The notes beneath the pieces are model-generated. The model saw only the letters and a list, made by a program, of their open reading frames with translations. It had not been told where the DNA came from and did not search any database. The position numbers and the translations under genes were made by a program. A stretch of DNA of 64,000 bases, taken from the NCBI GenBank assembly GCA_963513935.1, contig OY740771.1, positions 16,324,954-16,388,953 on the forward strand. Reading direction: 5' to 3'. Shown piece after piece: positions 23,860 through 38,306 of the stretch; position 1 is the stretch's first letter; every line of letters starts with the position of its first letter. This stretch comes from Aphrophora alni. Lineage: Eukaryota; Arthropoda; Insecta; Hemiptera; Aphrophoridae.

Positions 23860-24826
23860 TTTAAATGGGACAAATTATCATGCGATACATTATTTTAAAG
23901 GGTTTGCTTAGACAGGAAAATAACATGAAAAAATTGTATTGGACTACCTTAACTAAAATGCAGGACATTAACGTGGTGTGTTAGCTAAAAATGAAAATAT
24001 ACCTCTCCACCTTAAATCTATTCTTATATAAGAAATATCTCAGATAAGAGGGGCTACCTTTCAGAATGTGGACTGAAAATGTTTCAAAAAAGAAACAGAT
24101 TTTTTTTACATGCATAAATTTATCTACGCTAAATCTTTTGAAGATTAAATTCAACTTCATACCATCCAGGATCCATGGTGTGTGGGGGGGGGGTGTCTCG
24201 GGTGACATAAATCCTACTTTCGCCTCGACGCATACTCCGACGCTTTATCTCCACAGCTAAGCGCCTAAAACGCATCTCTTTTGTATTTTAAAATTGCTCT
24301 CTGTAAATAATCTTTGACGAATAACTGCTGTAAGTGAAGACAGCCAAACTCTAAGTATGAATTGTCGAGTATTAGACGTTACTCGACGACATTATATAAT
24401 TAAATGGCGGACAAAACATTGCACAAACTTTCTCATTAGTGCACACATCATAGAAGTTTGACATACATCTTCAAATTACTCATGTATCTGTGGCCAGATC
24501 CTCAGTAAAACCTCCACAGGATACGCTCTTGACATATATGTATCCTTGATTTTCTCAAAAACGTTTGCAACGATTTCAATGGAATATCACTTATGTTCCC
24601 AAATGTCCCAAATGTATGGTATATAAGTATGATATTTTTGTTTATTTGATCGACAAGGTAAGGTAAAAGTGAAATTACACAATTTTATTGATTTCTCCGT
24701 TGCAGTGGTTTTCGGATTACTTACAAATAATATTTTTTTAAGGCTTAAACCCCTTAGTCAATATTCTCTTTATAAAAAAAGGAAAAAAAAGAGAATCATA
24801 TAAAATAACGACCCTTAGATTTCAAA

Positions 24827-24960
24827 TACCTTAATGGCGTTAAGGTCGAAAACACAGAAATTGGTCAAGAGAGACCTGATAGTAACGCTCAAATACAGGG
24901 ATCTAACAAAAGACTACATGAAGAAAGATCGATTTAGGTAATCTCGGACCCTCTGGGGCT
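24827..24960 (+). pseudogene. Unidentified repeated coding relic, copy 2
   Basis: From 24861 the frame reads LVKRDLIVTLKYRDLTKDYM and then KKDRFR before a stop, matching the relic at 10311 (KRDLI, RDLT, DYM conserved). The upstream TGGCGTTAAGGTCGAAAACA corresponds to AGCGTCAGAGTCGGAAGAGA there. Source protein unknown; likely an old mobile element. Confidence 0.4.
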
Positions 24961-25049
24961 CATCTATAGCGAGTACAGCTAAAGAGGCTGCAGCTGAATC
25001 TACACAATTTTTCATGTATCTTGGGTTATCTTTAACTTGCACCTTTACT

Positions 25050-26230
25050 ATAAGCTCTCAGACGCTATTAGAGTATTCCAGAGTTAGAGATTTTTATTTT
25101 ATGTTCTTATTTTCCTTAATTGTAAAATGATGATCACTGCAAGGTTTCTTGCCTTTAAACAAAAAAACATCGCGATTACTACGCCTGTACTCACTACAAG
25201 TGTGGCTTTGAGGTTTACAAATAATAATGTGACATTAATTCAATTTACTTTATAATTATTTTGAAAATTCCGAAGGGTACACGGGAATACAGTAAGTAAG
25301 AATTACTTCAATGGCTTGTGATTGTCAAATGTTAAGAAATAACTTGCGCAGTGTACCAAGTAAGTTTGGTAATACTACATATTTGCAAGAGCCGTCAGGG
25401 CCTAGCATATGTCAAGATAGATAAGAAAATAATATAATATAATTTCAATTTTCTCAAAATTAGCTATACATATTTAGTTCAAAGTGTTGCCAATATAGAC
25501 CTAAAAAAATGTATTGATTGTTGTTATCTTTCTAAAAACCTGTTTTATCATAACCTAATATATCGATAAAAACACTTAAAAATAAGTCATATGTATATCT
25601 ATAAAATACGTACATTTTCAAAATTGACTCAACCGATTTTGTTCAAATATTATTAAAATGTGAAGATTAATAACCCAAACCCTCTCAAGTATAAAAATAT
25701 TATCGTCCGTTAAAGCTCGATTTTAATAAGTTACTATTTACGCTGGCGAAGTGTTTTTGTCACAAACGAAGCAAGTTTATGTCCTACTTAAATATACAAA
25801 TATGTTTTGAAAAAAAGGAAGTTTCACTATTTATTTCTACTTAAGTCAACTCAATGTTTTTCAAGCAATTATTAGAGATTGTATTTCTCAAAATTTACTT
25901 CAATTATATTCATCACATTTTATGAAATATGAAATTTAAAAGTTATAGAAACACTCTATACGACAAGGAAATGTATGTAAAGTTAAATGTATCAATATTT
26001 AATTGAAGTTTTAAGAATAACTTTCCAACATTTGTCCCTGAGGTTAAAATCTAACCCTTGCTATATTAAACTGCGCTTAAGGAATTGTACGTGCTCTGTG
26101 TGTAAATTGCAAGCACAGCATCTGTCTGTGTCGTTCTTTAACATCCCCCCCCCCGATGTTTCGTTCTGTTCCAACGACATGTCCAACACGAAACCAAACT
26201 CCAAATTCCTAACTTATAGTGGTATTTAAA
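25050..26230. other. No supported feature
   Basis: AT-rich sequence with phrases reminiscent of repeat D (AAATTGACTCAACCGATTTT near 25622) but too diverged to delimit. Confidence 0.4.
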
Positions 26231-26249
26231 TTTATTCTGAAACATTCCG

Positions 26250-27461
<1,212 letters not shown>

Positions 27462-28025
27462 ATCTATCTCCACATTCACAGAAGGAAGAAAAATTGCTAT
27501 TATAAAGTTATCATCTAAATCAAATTTTGATTTTTTTTCTGTATTCTGTGAAGAATAATCTCATAGAGCTACTTTGAAATCAGTATTCTATTTTTTTTTA
27601 AACAAGGCTGTAATTTTACTTTCATTGTGAAGTTATACAAGATAAAATAATATTACTAACTGTAGAGACTTTTTACGCACTACGATCTCTAAATAGGATG
27701 GATGTACGACTGCTGCGCTAAGTATAACTTTACCTTGTTTATGACTACAAGAGAAGGCTTGGCTTAATTTACACGAAACGAAAGCAGAAAGCTTGTATTA
27801 AACCTGGATAAATCCTACATTTTTGCTCGGAAACTCCTCCTCTTCTTTGTTGCTTTAGGAGATTAACGTCGACAGCATCAGTTAACTAATGCAAAGTAAC
27901 TTTTACAAGAATGAAACTAAATAGGGGAAAGTTAATCAATTAAGGACATGGCCTAGTGTTGTTAGATTTGTATATTGTATCAACTTGCGTTTTATAAAGC
28001 TTACAATATAGAACTATTGTCTGTT

Positions 28026-28138
28026 TGTATTGCGCCGTGATTACGTACACAGGCAATACAGATACACGAGATAGAGTCGTTATATTTTGCGCCGTATCTT
28101 ATGCAGGTAGGCAATATAGCTACAAGAGTTTTAACCAT
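28026..28138. repeat. Two-unit tandem repeat, ~57-bp period
   Basis: TATTGCGCCGTGATTACGTA and TTTTGCGCCGTATCTTATGC start successive units; GGCAATACAGATACACGAGA and GGCAATATAGCTACAAGAG end them. Confidence 0.7.
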
Positions 28139-28534
28139 ATACTGTAAACTTTTTACTAAAGATATTCACGGTTTGGGGGGAAGGAAGGGGGTAAATAAAT
28201 TATTTATGGAGTTTATTTAGCTTTTATAAAACGTTGTCAAAGTTTATTTTTATGTACAGATTATTACTGAATCGTAATATTTTTTTATTTGCGATTTTTC
28301 ACACGGGTTTGGGTATTAAAATTCAGATTTCATTAAATTTCATTAATGAAATCAGTACAACCGATTTTAAGGAATTACGTACTTTATAACAACGTCACTA
28401 CCGATTGTTTGGTATCCTATTTATAACTCACAAACCGGAATTTCGGAGATGTGGCGACAAATACGTTTTATCTGGGTTTTTCAAGGCTAGACTTGGACAA
28501 ACTTTTATCAAAATCGTTAGAACCGATTTTGATG

Positions 28535-28640
28535 AAATGGGTTCTACGAATCATAACCAATTAAGTTATGATTCGTAGAACCCATTTGTTCTACGAAATG
28601 GGTTCTACGAATCATTTCGTAGAACCCATTTCTACGAATC
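28535..28640. repeat. Cluster of perfect hairpins (TTCTACGAA motif)
   Basis: 28535-28557 and 28565-28587 are perfect 23-bp inverted copies around a 7-base loop (CAATTAA). The same GGGTTCTACGAATCA word then reappears in a second, overlapping hairpin up to about 28640. Confidence 0.95.
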
Positions 28641-28682
28641 ATCTATATATATACGCTAGCGACATAAAACATTGCACAAACT

Positions 28683-28840
28683 GGTGGTTTTACCCTAATA
28701 ATAAACCACCAGTTTGGTTTATGGTGATTATGGTGGTTATGGTGGTTTTACCCTAATAATAAACCACCAGTATGGTTTATGGTGGTTATGGTGGTTTTAC
28801 CCTAATAATAAACTCCCTAAACAAGGGAGTTTAGGTTATT
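28683..28840. repeat. Tandem repeats that are themselves hairpins
   Basis: Each unit opens GGTGGTTTTACCCTAATAAT and closes AAACCACCAG, giving a stem GGTGGTTT/AAACCACC. Units start at 28683, 28741 and 28790 (periods 58 and 49). A separate CTCCCT...AGGGAG stem follows the third. Confidence 0.9.
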
Positions 28841-29069
28841 ATAATTTAGAATGTTTTTTTTTTCTTAAGACAGTTACCCGCAAATTTTTTAGTTAACAAG
28901 TACTGAGATACAGGTAAAATATTCTCCCATATCAAATTTGATTTAAATCGATCAATTGTCTATAAAGCACTTTTTTTTTTATTCCGGGGAACAAATACAT
29001 CGGCAAAAAACTCGATTTAAATTTTTTGACCCATCACATAACTTTCTCTATACTACGTATATGTGAGAA

Positions 29070-30440
29070 AGTAAATTTATAATGAAGTATATATGTTGTT
29101 ATAAACTCTCTTAAACAGGTTTTACTGGGCGGAATAATTACCCCATTTATAAGTAAATCAGTAATTCATATAGTTTGAAAGAAAATGTATGTCTGAAAAT
29201 ATCAAACGACCTTTGCAACATTGTCATAAACTTAGCAAAGAGATTGAAAGTATAAATCACTACAGTTATCGAACCAAAGTAATTTACTTAGCTTAAGGAA
29301 CCGGTGGGGGAGGGGGGAGGTAACTAAATGAATTATGCAGTTGATTAAGCACATGAGATACGGCCGTCTAGCTTTCTTGCAAACAATGCCGAGGCTAAGA
29401 AACGATAACTTTGCGAGTCAGACGCAATTTTTCTTACGTTATTCGAACATTAAAACCGATAAAAACTAAATCTAGTTGAGATAAATATCTCGAATGGAAA
29501 CGATTCTTTCTTTAGGAACATTTAATCGGAGTAATATTTTATTGGACGGAGGTGGTCGTGCATCTGGCACCGGAAGGAGAAAAGAAAGACGAATTATAGC
29601 CTAGGCCAGAGGATGAGTGATGGCTTTTTTGTGTGGCTACATTTTTTTTCTGATTTTGAGAGACTCGAAGTTCAGTTTGCGAAATAATTTGTCGTGCGTT
29701 AATTATTTTCGCAAGAAATGTAATATGTAAATGAGGCAGATTCAATTAAAATTATTTACGCGTGCTGAAAATGTTCCATTAATAAAGAGAAAAGAAAATA
29801 AGATATTCCTACTCGCATCCATTTGTGGTTTTGTAGAATATAAATTGCTGCAATTTAAAATTGTAAACTTAATAAACCAGCCAATTAACCTATTTTGTTT
29901 TAACTAAAATTTATTTTTCTTTGACAATTTTAGACAATTACATAAATTTTGTTGAAATCAACAGTTTTTTCAGATATGGTGACAATTACATACGATATTT
30001 CATTGATCTTCAGGTTTCAGAGCCTTCAAAATCAAAATAGTATATTTCATCACTAGGACCAAAAGTGCAGCTTTTCGATACCAGCTCAAGTTTAACGGAA
30101 AATAAGCGAGGATTGAAAAGGTTCTTTTGGTCCAAATGATAAACTATATTTTTCGTTATACGGGAAACATTATAAGAAAACTATTTCCCGAAAATTAAAA
30201 TGTTATAACCTATTTACCTTCAAAAGTTGGCACAAGTTACACAAGTTTGCAGCAATGGTAACAGCTGTTTTACAGGTTATTTACAATCGAGAGTATCGGT
30301 ACTTGTTATAGATTCATTACAAACGTTAATTAATTCTACAAACAAAGTAACAGCTGATGACCTAGACCTCAGCTGATGTTTTTAGGTCCTAGGTCTAAAA
30401 AGAACAACTTTAGCATCTCAATGCATGTATTGAAAACAAC
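29070..30440. other. Mostly featureless; one imperfect hairpin
   Basis: Apart from an imperfect inverted repeat at about 30030-30160 (ACTAGGACCAAAAGTGC / TTCTTTTGGTCC) and a short palindromic cluster near 30350-30415, I see nothing to annotate. Confidence 0.4.
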
Positions 30441-30469
30441 TGTTTTTGAAGCAGTATGCCGAAAAAGAT

Positions 30470-30760
30470 TTTTTCAACATGGTTTACGTCCGTCGTCATA
30501 TAGTAACATGATAATGCCCACAAATATTTATTTAGGAACATGAAATTTGGTATAGGAGACTATAGTGTATTCGTATAGAAACCCTATAGAAATTTAAAAA
30601 AAAAAATAATTTAAAATGTTAAAATGGCGGCCAATTTAAACGTTTTTTGTTCTACTTCAAGAGTGAGATTCAACTCTGGATCCACTGCTACCAACCCTTC
30701 GATGACGAATTACGAACACATTGTCAAAAATATCATTTCCAACCACGACCTTTCAAAAAT
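30470..30760 (+). repeat. Interspersed repeat B copy
   Basis: AGGAACATGAAATTTGG, GACTATAGTGTATTCGTATA, AAATGGCGGCC and CTACCAACCCTTCGATGACG occur in the B order. Confidence 0.55.
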
Positions 30761-31629
30761 GTGATAAAAGAAATCCAGGGCTGAGTCAACGATACATAGC
30801 TTTTCTTCTTGAGGTCAGCTTCAATGTCCTCTAAGGTCAGACGATGACACGATCGAAATGGTTTTTTATCTACCAATACAATTTAACTTTTCCTACATAG
30901 CTCAAAAAAACAAATTCTTGGACAATAAATTTATAGAATCTGCTTGTATTATAATGTATTGAGCTAGGTATGTTCCATGATGGCGACCATTAACTTGTTT
31001 TGCACTAATTCAAAAGAAATTATACTACGTATATTGCAAAAATTAAAATTCTAATTAAACAACAGATTTTTAATAATTTAACAATGTAATAAAAACCAAA
31101 CCCAATTCATTTTTCTTAAGCTCTGGTAGGGGTGAAACAAAAACACAAAAAATAGCAATTTTGCCTTGACAAATTGAGCCGTGGATAGTAATATACGCTG
31201 AAGATTATCACCGGGGTTCGCGTCTTGCCAGCAATAACTTCCCTCTTTTTTTAACACCCTCTCCAGATGTAGCACCCGCCATTCTCATGGAAAATATGAC
31301 TTTGATTAAACATTTCCCTCTACCACGCCTTTATACAAATTATGATCTTAGGTCCAAAGAAACAATACATTCCAGCTTGCCTTGACGTTATTGCAGATCC
31401 CAGTTTACATTCGTCATAATATTCACTTTTCACTTTTTGTTTAAAATATTTCCATGGAAAATATCTACAAGTACGTTTTATCAATTACCGGTGCACAAAC
31501 TTTCACACTCAACCATATCCAAATTCAAATAAAAATTCATTCATTAAACGTCATTTCGAACGTCAAAAAAGTTAATTAACTATGCACGGCATCTTTGAAC
31601 AAACTTATAATACCACCCATTATGTAAAA

Positions 31630-32795
31630 ACATTTTTGTGTTTGGGAATTTTAGAGATTTACTCTAGGTCCAAGATGTAGCAGTCAACTTCAAAAATCAA
31701 AATGCGAAGGTGGTCGGGCGATATATCGTTTAACACAATCTTTTATTTCTAAAAACAGTGGTTGAATTAAAAGTGAAAAGGGTTTTACCGTTTTTGAGAT
31801 ATCAGTAGGTTTCAGTTTTAGGAGTCGACCTAAAAGTTGTAATGAGAAGGTGGTCATGCGACATATCGTTTAACACAATCTTTTATTTCTAAAAACATTG
31901 GTGGAATCAAAAGTGAAAAAGGTTTTACAGGTTTTGAGATATCAGTAGGTTTCAATTTTAGGAGTCGACCTGAAAGTTGTAACGATAAGGTGGTCATACG
32001 ACATATCGTTTAACACAATCTTTTATTTCTAAAAACAGTGGTGGAATCAAAAGTAAAAAAGGTTTTACCGCTTTTGAGATATCAGTAGGTTTAAAATTTA
32101 GGAGTGGACTTAAAAGTTGTAACGATAAGGTGGTCATACGACATATCGTTTAACAGCGTCTTTTATTTCTAAAAATAGTGGTTGAACCAAAACTAAAAGG
32201 TTTTACCGTGTTCAAGATGACAGTAGGTTTAGACTAGGTTAGGTCAGGATACCTCGAAAACGGAAGAACCTTTTTTCAGTTTTGATTCCACCACTGTTTT
32301 AGAAAACTAAAACATTGTTAAACGATATATAACATGACATCTTTTCATCTTTCAAGTTGACTCCTAAATCTTAAACCTAATGATATCTCAAAAACGACAA
32401 AACTTTTTTTAGTTTTGATTCCACCACTGTTATTAGAAAGAAAAAAAATACGGTGCCAAATGGTATGTAGGGTTTGACCGCCTTCTCATTACAACTTTCA
32501 AGTTGACTCCTAAATCTTAAACCTAATGATATCTCAAAAACGATAAAACTTTTTTCAGTTTTGATTAAACCACTGTTATTTTTTAAAAAAATATGGTGGC
32601 AACTGGTATGTAGGGTTTGACTGCCTTCAAACCCTTTTTAGTTTGAATTCAACCACTGTTTTTTTTGTTTTTTTTAAAAAGAGGCAGTTTAAACAATGTA
32701 TCGCAAGACCACCTTCACATTTTGATATTCGAAGTTGACTCCTAAATCTTGGATTAAGATTGATTCCCTAAAACTCCCAAACACTACAAAATTTA
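31630..32795. mobile_element. 1.17-kb foldback element with arms of 140-bp tandem units
   Basis: Four direct units begin at AAGGTGGTC, at 31707, 31847, 31987 and 32127, spaced exactly 140 bases. After a centre near 32230 (GGTTTAGACTAGGTTAGGTC) the same sequence returns as three to four inverted, more diverged units to about 32720. The outermost ends also mirror each other: GTTTGGGAATTTTAGAGATT (about 31640) and AACTCCCAAACACTA (about 32790). No protein is encoded. This is the classical foldback architecture, arms made of internal tandem repeats. Confidence 0.9.
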
Positions 32796-32799
32796 ATGT

Positions 32800-33850
32800 T
32801 TTACATGCACAATAGATAGGTATTGTTTAAAAAACAATGTAATAAAATGTACAAAGAAATATGATGGGAAGAACTTTAAAACCACGTTGCATATTAGAGT
32901 GACCACTTGTCGAGAGATCGAATTATAGATCACGCTACAAACAGTCGATATGTACAAGTTTTATGGTTTACTGCTTAAATAAAACTTTATTAATTAAACG
33001 GAAATATTTTTAAAGAATGACTTAAATACGAAAATAATTTAATGAGAAATGAAACAATGGTTGATATTCTCACCATTTTAACTAAATAGTGATGGAGTGA
33101 ATGCGCTTGGGTTTGTTTATCTCTTTACAAACCATTGCATGATTGTGTAATGTTGCACTAAATGTGGTTAACTTGTAGTGTAGGTTAGCTGGTGAATAAA
33201 GTTGTTACAATTTTAGTTATTAAAACTATACTCTAGTAATAATTAAGTTTATACAAATAGTCATATTCGCACTTTCCAATATAGTTAGCTAATATATAAT
33301 TAATTTTATTAATTTAATAAAGACTATGCATAAACTTTCTCAATGCCCATTTCCAATCCAATTAAAAACCAAACAAAATTACATGAATTACAAAAAGTGA
33401 AAATTAACCCTGGACACTTTCTTTGAAAAGAATACTTATATATGTTCTAAACTCCCTTCGCTTGTCCCTTAACCCCTACTCAAAGTAAATCGTATTTAAG
33501 GTTTATTTTTATTCTTTACATATTAATCCTAAAGTCGGTTTTTTTCCTCTGGATTTTGTACTTTCTTTTTGGATCATTAATGTTCACGTTACAATAAAAT
33601 TTGAACGCAATACGATTCATGTTTTATTTAAGTCCTTTGAATCACCGAAGAAAAATTGTATTTAATATTTTCTCTGGTATCTGATATCCCTAAAATTTGA
33701 TACTACACTTTAGAGCACACTGTGCCGACTTAAAGATTACAGTCGAACACCCAATATCACAATTCAATAAAACAATATATATTTCCTTATGTACATTTCA
33801 GTAACTAGTTACCATCCTAAGATGTTGAGTATTAAACAAACACTAATTCT
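32800..33850. other. No supported feature
   Basis: AT-rich sequence without recognisable arms, genes or RNA signals. Confidence 0.5.
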
Positions 33851-34115
33851 ACAAACATTATAAACAATTATACAAGTGAGATTCTTTCCCCTCTCCTTCC
33901 TGTGGAAAGGAAATTCTTATTTTATTAAATTGTGGTATTGGGTCTTTGATTTTAATCCCAAAATTTGAGTTGAAAATCTGCTATCGAAAAAATGTCTTGA
34001 GTTATGGCTAAATTGTCCCCATATACCAAATTTAACTAAAATAGTTCCGCGTGTTTTGGCTGCAGAGCACAGCACAGACAACAGACAAACATCATTCAAG
34101 TAACCATTTTTTCAG
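33850..34115 (+). repeat. Interspersed repeat D copy
   Basis: GTCCCCATATACCAAATTTA, TTTTGGCTGCAGAGCACAG and GACAACAGACAAACATC followed by GGATATATCTGTAAAAAA give the D order. Confidence 0.55.
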
Positions 34116-34119
34116 ACTT

Positions 34120-35155
34120 AGGACACATTAAAATGGATATATCTGTAAAAAAATAATTAAATGGAGCAAATAATCTAGTGATATATAATATCAAAGAACT
34201 TGTTAAGATAAACAAAATGATAAGAAGGACTATGATACTGACAATGACTTTAATAATGATATGATTTAAACCATTGTTACTGAAAAGTTCTCCATTAATG
34301 GTGGACAAAATTAAGATAGTTAAAATACTTTTCTCCCTAAATTTACTTTTTTATTATTCGAAAATCTACTCACGTAAAAGGGGTTGTAAAAACTTCAACA
34401 AGTCCTGATTATTTTTGCCTCTTCCCAATTAAATTTATGATTTTCGGACCAATTAGGTTCAGTTATTTCGATTTATCCGTTAATTCTAATTGTGTATACT
34501 TTTTATGTTCACTAATTCTTGCCAATATCGCCAATATATTGTCTGTTGTTCACATTTAATACTGTAAATATAGTTTTTAGTGTCCCGTGTGCCATTTTTA
34601 TGTTTGGTTTTGACTATATGTAACATAAAAATGTTTTCGTTATTAAAAACTATACGTAAATGTACTTGTTGCATATTTATTTTGTATATTTTAAAGACTA
34701 AAGATATCTTTGTTAGATAGTCTCGATATTTTAAATATACTAAGTCCTTATATGCGTATAATATTCTGCACAAATAGATGGTCTTACGAGTGAACTCTAA
34801 TTTGAAACAATTATGTTATTACCAACATAAATGAACCGTTACACTGCCTTATGAGTTCATTTACTGATCAAATGTGACGTCACAAGCCACAGTGTAGGCT
34901 GACACAAGTGTAGATAATCACCATTCAGCCGTAGCCAATCTGTGCGCTTTGAATCTTCCAATTAGGTTTTGTGATGTTTTAATTAAAGAGATTCTTTGAA
35001 AATGGCTTTAAATAAGCTTACAAAATTTAAAAGTAAATATAATTAATGACAGACACAGCTTTAATAATGTGTATTTTTTTAAATATTTCATCTAATCAAC
35101 TATATACTTAATTATTTTAAAAATTGGTATAAAATTAAGGGGAAAACGTTTTATA
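34120..35155. other. No supported feature
   Basis: AT-rich; only chance frames (the longest, 95 codons on the minus strand at 34486-34773, looks compositional). Confidence 0.5.
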
Positions 35156-35314
<159 letters not shown>

Positions 35315-35596
35315 ATAGAAAATAATTTACGAATGCAACTCGCACACTTTGAAGGTGGTGCATTATTACTTACCCAGTATAAGAAGTATTGGGGAAGTTT
35401 CGTAATTATAAAAGTGATGACGTCCATTTATTGACTAACAACGTAATTATATTGTGTTGTCTTTTGCTGTAAATACTTATATATTTACAAATAAATATTT
35501 TCATAAATACCAAATATGTTTTTAAGCTCTTTTGTTCTTTTTTTTTTTTTTTTTATTTATCCAGTAAGTAAACTCCCAAATATTAGAAAATAATTC

Positions 35597-36725
35597 TGTG
35601 GTTCAGAATTTTTTAAATTACGAATAATTTTTTTGATAAACTTTTAGTTTTCCAGATATCAGTCATTTTGTTTTTATAACAAAAAATTATAACTTTGGAT
35701 ATAGAATAGGTATTGATTTCAGATTTAGTATACGCATTTTGCTGTTACGATTTATAAGTGTATCAAAAATAAAGACTTTATTTGTTAAAATATAAAAACG
35801 GGGGGGGGGGCGTTTATCAAATATAATGAAAACCATTTTAAAAAAAAATTCACAATAGGTAAAAAGTTTAATTTTTTTTATGATAAACAAAAGAGTTTTT
35901 GTATTTTTCTGTAGGTCAAAGTATAACAGAGTTATTGACAAAAATTGAAAATAATAATTCATTGCTAGTTGTCTACAACACCCTAGATTGACCTAGAACG
36001 AAAAATATTTTTTAGTTCTAATACCTTTAATAAAAATAATAAAATACATTGCTCATAATCGCATAAAAAATTTAAATGTTACTTAATTATATCAAAAATT
36101 ATTTAATTTTTGTCATACTTTTATTAACAAATTAATGACACTTCATTTTGTATATTTGCAAATTTTTTATTAAATACAATTTGCATGTTTTATTTTTGTA
36201 TATGTTTCGACGTATTTAGCAAGAAAAAAACAGGCGCCATTTTGAATAGTTAAGGATCATATTTGATTTTTTTATGCAATTCACAGAAATGGATTTTAAT
36301 ATCTTTATAAAAAATTAGAATTCAAAAATATTTTGTTTCTAGATCAATCTTGGGAGTTGTGACAACTACCAAGAAAAATATCTTTCCTGTTGACAATAAA
36401 AATGAGACTTATTGTTCTCTTGTAAAGTTGTGAACTTGTCTCTTTATTTAAAGTTAATGATTTTAGAGATATTCAATATTAAATATTTTAAACGGCCGCC
36501 ATTTTTGAAAATAAATTCAACATAAAGTCTTTATTTTTGGTACACTTATAAAACGTAGCATACAAAATACATATAATAAATCTGAATTCAATAATATCTT
36601 CTCTATTTCCAAAGTTATAATTTTTTGTAAAAATTAAATGGTCGTTATCTGGAAAACTAAGCGTTTTCTGAAAAACATTTATTCTTAAATTTGTCCTATA
36701 TCCTGACCCACAGAATCATTTCTTA
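35597..36725. mobile_element. Foldback element, family F3, nested arms
   Basis: Outer arms (35597-35790 and about 36510-36725) share CTGTGGTTCAGAATTTTTTA / AGAATCATTTC-type ends, AGTTTTCCAGATA / TATCTGGAAAACT, AAAAAATTATAACTTTGGA and AATAAAGACTTTAT in mirrored order. Inner arms (about 35960-36060 and 36290-36390) pair TAGTTGTCTACAACACCCT with the GGGAGTTGTGACAACTACC block and GAAAAATATTTTTTAGTTCT with its mirror. A single arm of the same family lies at 55870-56155. Non-coding. Confidence 0.75.
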
Positions 36726-37050
36726 AAGTTTTCCAGCGTACTTACGGTACATTCTGCTTATTATTATTTTATATAAATCACACTGTTCGTCATCATATTC
36801 AATATTTAAATTCACTTAAAACTTGGCAGCATTTTGAACTGTTCGGAAATTTCACAGTTTTCACTTAAGAATTAATTGACGGAAATATCTTGTCTTTACT
36901 GTGAAGGACATGAAATTGACAATCTTCCAACGTCTAATGGATTGTTACTTGACGATTTTATCACTACTGTTTTTTTATAAACTCCTTCGATTTTTAAAAT
37001 ATCAATTATAAAAACCTAAACTTCGTTAGAGAGAGAAAAACACCTCAAGA

Positions 37051-37082
37051 GACGACGTTTCATTCAGCAGTCGTCATCCTCA
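37051..37082 (-). other. Penelope/hammerhead-like motif (degenerate)
   Basis: On the minus strand TGAGGATGACGACTG is followed by CTGAATGAAACGTCGTC. The core resembles CTGA-N-GA...GAAAC, but the first C is T. Confidence 0.3.
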
Positions 37083-37457
37083 ATTATAATCAAAACACAA
37101 GAAATAAAAATATAATTAATAAAGAACCTTATAGAGAACGCTGCCAAATTGAAAGGATAGGTCGTGATAACAAAGTAAGTGTGTTAATTGTTGGAATAAA
37201 ATTCTCTTTCAAACATCAGCAATAGTGAACCCCCCAACGGGAAGGTAAACTGAGAAAACCTTTAAAATTGTATAAAAGTTCCAAAAGCAATCCACTTTAA
37301 CTCCAGTTTGGTGAAGTGTGAAGTGACTCCCTTGGGGGTTCCGTCTTACAAACGAACGTGTTTGGTGGAAGGGGTTTGATAGAGATTCATGGAAATCGTT
37401 TATAATGTCTCTTATTGCTCGTTATAAGGTCTATGAATGGTAATTAGAGTGACTGAT

Positions 37458-37640
37458 ATACAGTGTGTCATACGAAGGTACAGCTTTTGATTTTCTTTTG
37501 ATTACCTCAACCGATCTTTTGAAACTTTACATAGTTTTTAATAAAGTTACCAAATAAGTTCGGTGAAAATTTCAACACGCTGGTGATTATAGGAACAAAA
37601 TGGCGGTAACACAAAAAACAGCACAAAACTTTAGTTGCGT
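37458..37640 (+). repeat. Single MITE arm with ACAGTGTGTC end
   Basis: Starts ACAGTGTGTCATACG and carries ACCTCAACCGATCTTTTGAA and ACAAAATGGCGG, the organisation of a foldback arm; no partner arm found nearby. Confidence 0.4.
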
Positions 37641-37913
37641 TTGGGAAAAACACCGTTTATTGCTACAAACGTAATTGATACAAAGATAATTTTCTTTTGA
37701 AACAAAGTAAATTATTGTTTTAGAACCAAAGGAAATTAAATTAAAAAATTATTTAATTTATTCAAACTGAAACCCATCACAGCGACGAATGTTCGAAATT
37801 TTTTTGCTGTAACAACTTTTAACCTGCAAATCCTTCAATATCTCAATTCAGCTCATGTTTTGCTCTATAGTGAGGTACATTTAGTTAGAATGTAAGAGAG
37901 GAATAATATGAAG

Positions 37914-38306
<393 letters not shown>

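Larger units (their letters stand above)
28270..29065 (+). repeat. Repeat D-type region hosting two hairpin clusters
   Basis: AACCGATTTTGATGAAATGG, the TACGCTAGCGACATAAAACA phrase, and the end GACCCATCACATAACTTTCT / TATGTGAGAAAGTAAA match other D copies. The hairpin clusters at 28535 and 28683 are described separately. Confidence 0.5.

Noticed and set aside
31078..31275. 65-codon minus frame (LERVLKKEGSYCWQDANPGD...)
   Set aside because: Short, no motif, no supporting context.
34875..34882. TGACGTCA (CRE/ATF consensus), also at 10771-10778
   Set aside because: Eight-base palindromes are expected by chance and no gene is adjacent.
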